Shown here in pieces: positions 57,843 through 64,000 of a stretch of 64,000 bases of DNA. The DNA lies in contig PDUO01000018.1 in assembly GCA_003008705.1 (NCBI GenBank), positions 770,630 through 834,629 on the forward strand. Reading direction: 5' to 3'. This stretch comes from Pezicula radicicola (lineage: Eukaryota; Ascomycota; Leotiomycetes; Helotiales; Dermateaceae). The position numbers and the translations under genes are program-made. The notes below the pieces were generated by a model, which saw only the letters and a program-made list of their open reading frames with translations, searched no databases and was not told the DNA's origin. Each line of letters begins with the position of its first letter. Positions within the stretch are counted from its first letter, which is position 1.

Positions 57843-58240
57843 TGTTGGGTGCTGAGTGGGATTCACATCTGGATTGGGGATTTTCAAGAACTGCGAACGA
57901 TAGTACTGACACAGACGTCAACTTTGTGGCCGAATGTCGCGCTGGAAACGTACGCGAGGCGTGGGTACCATGGCATCAGCATATGACACACTGTTCCTTC
58001 ATATTGAAAAAGTACTTTCGCTCTGTGATGTTTTACAGGCCGATGGATAACTGGACTTCCAATTGGAATCACGCTGAACATTGTACCAATATGATGCCTC
58101 GTTATGATGTCGAACCTTTCTTTTATAATAGCTTGTTGCATCTTAAGTTTCCTACTTGCGATTGTTCGTGGGTTGATACGAGACCAGACTCTGAGCATGA
58201 GGTTATGTCAACTTGGCATGATGGACATGGGCATCATTGA
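57843..58240 (+). pseudogene. 5'-truncated HxxHC-family copy
   Basis: An open frame of about 130 residues begins after a TGA at 57836-57838 and has no ATG in a plausible place; the first in-frame ATG is the one inside the HMTHC motif. It encodes only the C-terminal part of the family, with HMTHC, WNHAEHC and a conserved LHLKFPTCDCSW end. The N-terminal membrane segment and the Cys-rich first half are missing. On the other side lies the start of the divergent paralog at 57814, so the truncation coincides with that gene's promoter. It could instead be the last exon of a gene with a distant first exon, but the space upstream is filled by the minus-strand gene. Confidence 0.65.
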
Positions 58241-58445
58241 TTTGGACTTTAGTATTGGAGATAATGTATGCTAGTTGAATGGACAGAGAATTTGACTGAT
58301 TTAAGCGAGGAATCTACGAAGTGAAACCTGGCCAAAGGTGCAGAGAGTACATATGTTCCAGCTTCCACTAAGAGAATATTATTTTGCAATACAAAGAACT
58401 CAAGGTGTAGACACGCGAAGTTTATAGAGCAGAGTTCAAATTACT

Positions 58446-59425
58446 TTATTGATTCTCTGACGGCGTCTTTCTTCCCCCCGTGACTTCTAATATTCTTAAG
58501 ACATCATCCGGCATAGGAGCCCGCGTCTGCCCATCCGGAGCCCTCAATTTCAAAACCTCTGCCCTTGAAACAGAATTTTCCTTGTGATGGTTGACGATCG
58601 CCTCAAGATCCATACACTGCTGATTAATATTGAAATCTGGAAAGGGTGCTTTTTGCCCTTCTACCCATTCGAATACAAACATATCAGTGCTTGGGGTACA
58701 CATTAACTGTTGCAGAATGATGTAAAGGCAATGGCTTGTATGTACTCGGTGTTCCGGTGATTTCACACCATCTGGATATTTGTCGCCGTAGTAATAGTTG
58801 AAATCGATGTCTCGGCGGAGCTTATCGAGACAGTGAAATTGGTGCATTGCATTTGGCGCTGCGATGTAGGCATCAGGACCAAGTCCAAAGGATTCAGGAT
58901 AACGTGCTGTCGTGGTGGGATCTTTTTGTAGGGCGTTGATTTCTTCGCTGGTAAGATGAATGGGGTCGAGATTTCCAAGACGTTTCCAGGCTGCGTCTAC
59001 TTCGGGGCTTGGAGGTTGGGTATAGATATAGTTTTCTAGATTCAATACCGTTGCGTTTATCCTGACCGTTGATAGAGGGATGTCGATATGCTCAAGGAGT
59101 GGTGCTGTGGGTACTTAGTACAGATTTTAGACGTAAATGAAGAGGTGTTTTGAGACTAACAGTACGAGTTTGTAGCTTTTAGCAAGCTGTTTCTTTCTAT
59201 GGGATAACCCCCAGCTTGGCGCTGGCGGGAGAGCCAAAAGAGAGTTGCAGAGCATAGGAATAGTCCTATGTTACAGAAAATAATAATACACCAGACTCGA
59301 CTGACGGGTCTATTTAGACTGTGTCGATTATTCGAGATCTTCTCAGAGAGCATGCCCTCTTCTTCTGCAGTATCAGAATCATAATGTGTGTGTTTTCTAG
59401 GCAACAAAGTCTTTGGAAACATCAT
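58446..59425 (-). CDS. UstYa/DUF3328-type oxidase-like protein
   Basis: Canonical member of the family that includes UstYa/UstYb, which oxidise and cyclise ribosomal peptides such as ustiloxins; other members act in further fungal natural-product pathways. Exon 1 59161..59425, intron 59105..59160 (56 bp), exon 2 58446..59104; 307 residues. A short acidic N-terminus, one membrane segment at 44-66 (VWCIIIFCNIGLFLCSATLFWL), then the conserved core: AAWKRLG, HQFHCLDKLRRDI (HxxHC at 176-180) and HTSHCLYIILQQLMC (HxxHC at 210-214), followed by DFNINQQCMDLEAI. Both motifs are intact. The start has two adjacent ATG codons. Confidence 0.88.
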
Positions 59426-60388
59426 AGGTATGGCAATCTCTTGAGCACTGTAAGGTCAAAATGCGAGAACCACAGTTGCTCACCAAGTAAAGGCGGGACG
59501 AGTTCTCACCATGATTGTCAGACATTAAGCGAGTGCGCCGACAATCACAAGAGAACGAGTCTGTACTAAACTTTCTACGCGAGCACTTAGCATTGAGCAA
59601 CGGGCAAACTTACTCACAAAGGACTGCGATAACGGGTAGAAAGTCAAGTCCGTATAATAGGCAAGGATTTAATCCATCTTAGCGCTATCCCATATGAGCA
59701 AGTTTCTTTGGTGTGTATGGATCACTTTTTCAGTTTGAATAATCCAGAGAATAACCTTAATTATGACAGAACCTTAAATTGAATCTAGATGCCCCGTCCT
59801 GTTCAAGGCCTTACTCCCCCCCTAATAAACCCTATTCAGCGGCTCCGCACCGCTACAAGTAGGAAGGCCCTGTTTGCCTTGTAAAGGCTAGGGGGTACGT
59901 AGAAACTTCGAGAGACCTGCAAGGCTATGAAATCAGTAGATTTTACTTGCTTGATGCCCCTGTCTTCCCCCTTGTACGCCCCCACCGAATAGGGTTTATT
60001 TAGAGATGGAGAGTAACGTCGAAAGGTAAATAATACAAACGTGGCTCCCGTCCACAAGGGACCTAACTCAGGTAAAATATTCTATCCGTTAGGCTAAAAT
60101 ATCTATATAAGGTTTACAAGCTTGTCTGCCTGGGACAAGACCGATGTTGATACCGCCGTTCTGAATCAGTGTGCAGTAAATCCGGTTTACTGTGGGTTTA
60201 TACTGAACACCTTAGACCATTTATTTGTGGGGAGCCGAGATGGTCTCGTAAGTTGGCCAATACGGAGTAATACAACATACATTTCGATACTGTGCAGCGT
60301 AAGTGGATATAGAAATGCTAGAGGGTCTTCAATTCACAAATCACAGCGCTCATCGCTCTCTTTTCCTCGTGTTATCTCTGCCATCATC
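59426..60388. other. Intergenic with MITE-like element
   Basis: About 960 bp between divergent genes: the UstYa-type gene on the left and the subtilase on the right. It contains the second inverted-repeat element (59814-60013). No gene is supported. Confidence 0.5.
59814..60013. mobile_element. MITE-like element 2, 200 bp with TA flanks
   Basis: Ends CTCCCCCCCTAATAAACCC and (reverse complement of the right end) CTCTCCATCTCTAAATAAACCC are similar, and AATAAACCCTATTC is a perfect inverted match, continuing imperfectly (AGCGG against GGTGG). TA dinucleotides flank at 59812-59813 and 60014-60015, the expected target duplication of Tc1/mariner-type elements. Interior without coding capacity. Its C-rich ends resemble those of the element at 54740, but the interiors differ. 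Confidence 0.75.
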
Positions 60389-63319
60389 ATGCCATTCATT
60401 CTTAGTTTCAAGGCCATCATCACATGGTTCTTAGTTTTTGATTTATTGCAAGCTAAAAATTTTATCCCCGGAAGATATATTATGGAATTTACGGATGAAT
60501 CGACTGCCGATATCGTAAGTCCTTAATACATGGTACAGTTGTGATTAGTGCATTTTTTAACGCTTCAAGGACGCTTTCTATGGACAACTCAACAGTGCTG
60601 GAATTACCGTAACTCCATACATGGAGTTGAATTATGAGCTCTTCAAAGGCTGTTCCTTTCAGCTTGATGGAGATGTTAGTGATGAGATAGCTGTAAAGAT
60701 CAAGTCTATGGATATAGTCAAGGACTTATGGCCAGTCAGAGTATTCGATAGACCACTTGCTTCAATCACCAGCATCGCTGGACTTGACAGCGCTTGCTAC
60801 GGATGTGATGAATTTGGCTTACATAAACGTCAGGATACTGGCACAGAATTACTTGATAATAATTATCCACATCGAATGACTGGTGTTGATAAGCTTAATG
60901 CCGAAGGCTACACCGGTAAAGGTATTCTTGTTGCAGTGATTGATACTGGAGTTGATTATAGACACCCTGCTCTTGGTGGTTGCTTTGGAGAGGGGTGTAA
61001 AGTGAAGACTGGATATGATCTCGTTGGCTCCGATTTCAACGGATACAACACACCAGTCCCTGACAACGACCCTTTACCTGACGGAAGTTCTGATTCCAAT
61101 GAACATGGCACACACATCAGCGGCATTATTGCTGCTGGTCCAAATGAGTATAATTTCACTGGAGTCATTCCAGACGCAGAACTCGCAAACTACAAAGTTT
61201 TTGGCAAGAGTGGAAGTACAACCGAAGATATCGTTATAAGGGCTTTCAATATGGCTTATGAGAGCGGTGCGGATGTGATTTCTGCCTCTTTGGGAAGTGT
61301 AGGAGGCTGGCTTGATAGTAATTTAACTCCTCTATATCGTCGATATCACAAATACTTACTCGAAATTAGGAATGTACAAAAACATAGTGTCCCGAATTGC
61401 CAATAAAGGCGTCGTCTGCGTTCTTTCTGCTGGAAATGAAGGCTCTAGTGGTTTGTTTTACGCTAAATACGCCAGCAGACTCGACTGGAGCTATTGCTGT
61501 CGGTTCAGTTGATAATATTGTAACTCCTGAATTGCTAGTTGAGGCTTACTACACTATTGGCAGCTCAAATTCATCATTATCGAGTTCCAGTAGGATTGCG
61601 TTTGGATATAAAGAACAACCAGCAGGCGACCTTGGAACTGTTTCTGTACCTCTATTCGCGATATTCCTTAATTCCAGAATCGCCGCTGATGCTTGCCAGT
61701 CTATAAACGGTACAGATCTCTCTCCATATCTTGTCCTGATCAAACGAGGAACCTGCAATTTTCAGACGAAAATAAACAACGTGGTGGCTGCCGGCGCTAA
61801 GAGGGTGATGTTTTACAATTCTGATGATTCTGCTCTGGCAGTCAACTCAGCCACGGGAGTCCCTTTTGGTTACATGCGACGGGAGATTGCAGAGGCCTGG
61901 CTCACGGCATTGAATGCAGGTCAGAATGTTACAGTTGACTTGGTAGCCCTTGCAGATGCAAAGCAGAACTTGGCAAGTCGACCTAACAATTCTACTGGCG
62001 GTGGCATGAGCTCTTTTAGTAGCTGGAGTCCAACTTATGAAGGCTATGTAAAGCCCGAAGTCTCAGCTCCTGGGGCCGGCATACTTTCTACTTTCGGTAA
62101 CGACTCATATGCCGTTATGGATGGCACCTCGATGTCTACGCCTTTTATCGCTGGGGTGATTGGCCTTATTATGCAGGTTAGGGGGAAGAACACCTTGAAC
62201 CCATTCCAAATGGCTTCACTATTGGAAACTACTGCGAAGCCCCTGAAGTTCAATACTGGCTCGGTATTTCAGGATTTTCTAGGACCTGTCCCGCAGCAGG
62301 GAGGTACGTCGACTAGAACTTTAGCCTTAACTCTCTCGCAAGCTAAGATACAATTGCAGGTGGCCTTGTAGACGCATATGCAGCAGCATATACCAAGACT
62401 CTTTTGAGTCTGGATAACATTGCACTCAATGATACACAATATTTTGCTCCTAGCCATCCAGTGACAGTCACCAACTTAGGCGACGAGGCTAGGACATATT
62501 CTTTCGAGCACATGATGGCAGCAACAGTCTATGCCTTGAACAGCAGCTCTCCCAGCCCCACGACACTCACATCCCTCCAATTCGATGCCTCAGCAAAAGC
62601 TGGTGCTTCTGTGACCTTTGACACAGCAACTATCACGGTGCCAGCAAAAGGAGTTGGTGTTGTGACAATACAGTTCACACCACCAGGAGGTCTTGATGCT
62701 TCTCGTATCCCTGTATATAGTGGCTTTGTAGCGATCAATAGCTCACTCGGCGAGTCTCTGACTTTACCTTATATGGGGCTTGCAACGAACATGACAACGG
62801 TCCAGCTCATGGACACTCAGAAAGGCTATCCATGGCTCGCTGCCTCAAAAGAGTCGGTTATAAAACAGACTTCGTCGTCCATAAAAGCTGCACTGCCTAG
62901 CAACGTCGCCATTGGTGACGGCTTTGTCTTTATTCTGCCCAAGTCCAACTCCTCTGTTAGCCTCAACAAGTCGGAAATAATCTATCCAACGAGTATCTTC
63001 AACTTGGCCATGGGAAGTCGTCTGCTGCGTGTTGATGTCCTCCCACAAGGTGCAAACGTTACTCAACTCGTCCTCAGTGAGCCAGCGTTGGAGATCTCGG
63101 TTGTTCCAATCCCAAACAGGCCCTGGGACTATCCGGGTGTCATTGTGCCTCGAAATGATGAACGGTGGGCTCAGTGGGATGGTTCACTTCGAGATGGTAG
63201 TAAAGCTCCTGCGGGAAAGTACAAATTCTTGACCCGTGTCTTGAATAATGGGGGATGAGAAAAGTCCTACGGCCTATGAGCGATATGAAAGCCCAGAGTT
63301 CGAGATTGTTTATTCTTAA
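60389..63319 (+). pseudogene. Secreted subtilisin-like serine protease, frame broken twice
   Basis: S8A subtilase with PA and C-terminal Fn3-like regions, as in extracellular fungal proteases. Exons 60389..60514, 60570..61317, 61370..62303 and 62360..63319; introns 55, 52 and 56 bp. The signal peptide is MPFILSFKAIITWFLVFDLL; a propeptide follows. Catalytic residues are all present: Asp167 in VAVIDTGVD, His221 in NEHGTHISG, and the Ser of DGTSMSTPFIAG. Two single-base shifts disrupt it: an extra A in the AAA run at about 61464 just after the GNEGSSGLFYA element, and an extra G in a five-G run at about 63249-63254, which moves the reading off its last about 20 residues. Both are in homopolymers, so sequencing error is as likely as real decay. 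Otherwise it looks full-length and free of internal stops. Confidence 0.75.
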
Positions 63320-63670
63320 TGATTTTAGAAGTATAGGTATAATAAGTTAAGGATTATACTTTTGAGATATTGCAAAGAGAAGGAGCATTTCAAAAATGAT
63401 GCTGGTGATGTTGTGTTGCTCCGCTAATAGAGGCTTCTGTACCTTCGTACTGTACCTGTAGCTAAATCAGGGCATACAAGCGAAACTAACAATGTGGCCG
63501 GAGAAAAAGAACGTTGCGACAAACAAACTTCATCAAACACATTTGCGCAAAGCCAATATAAATCCCAATGATCCGCAACTTCTGTTTCTCACTGAGCTGA
63601 GGTTGCCCTATACGAGGAATCATTTGCATTACCCAGACCAACTGGGTAATTATCCTGCTGCTTCGGCGCC
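63320..63670. other. Intergenic
   Basis: About 350 bp between the protease and the next plus-strand gene. Nothing recognised; an open frame starting at 63492 overlaps the next gene's start in another frame and looks accidental. Confidence 0.5.
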
Positions 63671-64000
63671 ATGGGCATTCCTCACCTCATCACTTTTCTG
63701 CGACCATATGCTGTACAGAAGTCGCTCGCAGGGCAGGATGTGGTTATCGATGGCCCTGGCCTGGCCTACCACATCCATCACGTCTGCTTGAGTGCAAGGA
63801 CTACTGCCAACAGCCCTTTTGATGCTGCCCCCTCTTATGCAGAGCTTGCTGTGACCGTTGTGGCCTGGCTGGATTATCTTCAAGGGATTGGTGCAAATGT
63901 GTATGTTCTGTCCAAGATCCTAACTTACCTTTCTGACCTGTTTCCAGAAAGAAAATATATTTCGACGGCTTCTTGCCCCCTTCGAAGTTCAAGACACGAT
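63671..64000 (+). CDS. XPG/asteroid-type nuclease, 5' part (3' end outside window)
   Basis: The ATG at 63671 starts MGIPHLITFLRPYA, the typical N-terminus of XPG/FEN-like proteins of the asteroid group. Exon 1 63671..63900, intron 63901..63947 (47 bp, CTAAC branch site), exon 2 63948 to the window end. The N-terminal nuclease region shows DVVIDGPGLAYHIHHVC (an Asp that normally binds metal), AELAVTVVAWLDYLQGIGANV and, after the splice, KKIYFDGFLPPSKFKTR. In this family the YFDG Asp is also an active-site residue. The remainder, including any asteroid domain, lies outside. Whether it is an active nuclease cannot be judged. Confidence 0.82.
   Translation, partial: MGIPHLITFLRPYAVQKSLAGQDVVIDGPGLAYHIHHVCLSARTTANSPFDAAPSYAELAVTVVAWLDYLQGIGANVYVLSKILTYLSDLFPERKYISTASCPLRSSRHD

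Overview
The window looks like a nuclear chromosome segment of a filamentous ascomycete (Pezizomycotina; a leotiomycete-type fungus would fit, but that is only an impression). Most genes carry one or more introns of about 47 to 60 bp with GTAAGT/GTATGT-like donors, CTAAC/CTAAT-like branch sites and YAG acceptors. The gene content (a qut/qa quinate cluster, UstYa-like HxxHC proteins, fungal Tho2, fungal homoserine acetyltransferase) is typical of moulds. No bacterial-type operons, tRNA or rRNA genes were recognised. All gene models below were spliced by eye from reading frame and splice signals; several frames begin with non-ATG codons, so starts were moved to the first sensible ATG.

Layout. 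1-13.7 kb is ordinary gene-rich sequence: a 5'-truncated low-complexity protein, a small Cys-rich protein, an uncharacterised charged protein, homoserine O-acetyltransferase (minus strand) and the very large THO-complex subunit Tho2. 13.7-27.9 kb is an AT-rich accessory island. It holds three tandem, diverged copies of a roughly 4 kb unit, each with one intact four- or three-exon gene of an unrecognised family whose C-terminal half carries an invariant IRHxxVHR motif (an R-x4-H signature like that of HEPN ribonucleases).

27.9-50.2 kb is a quinate-utilisation cluster: repressor qutR, activator qutA, an MFS sugar-type transporter, a GH3/PA14 beta-glucosidase, qutG, quinate dehydrogenase qutB, quinate permease qutD, a Gfo/Idh/MocA oxidoreductase and 3-dehydroshikimate dehydratase qutC. 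QutA and QutR form the switch, QutD imports quinate, QutB oxidises it to 3-dehydroquinate, and QutC makes protocatechuate. The catabolic dehydroquinase (qutE/qa-2) that joins the last two steps was not seen in the window. The beta-glucosidase, the second transporter and the Gfo/Idh enzyme are extra members compared with the textbook clusters.

51.1-52.8 kb is a Prs5-like PRPP synthetase. 53.5-63.3 kb is a second accessory region with one canonical UstYa/DUF3328-type protein, three related single-pass membrane HxxHC proteins, one truncated copy, two MITE-like elements with long terminal inverted repeats, and a secreted subtilisin-like protease whose frame is broken by two single-base shifts. 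The window ends inside the 5' end of an XPG/asteroid-type nuclease gene.
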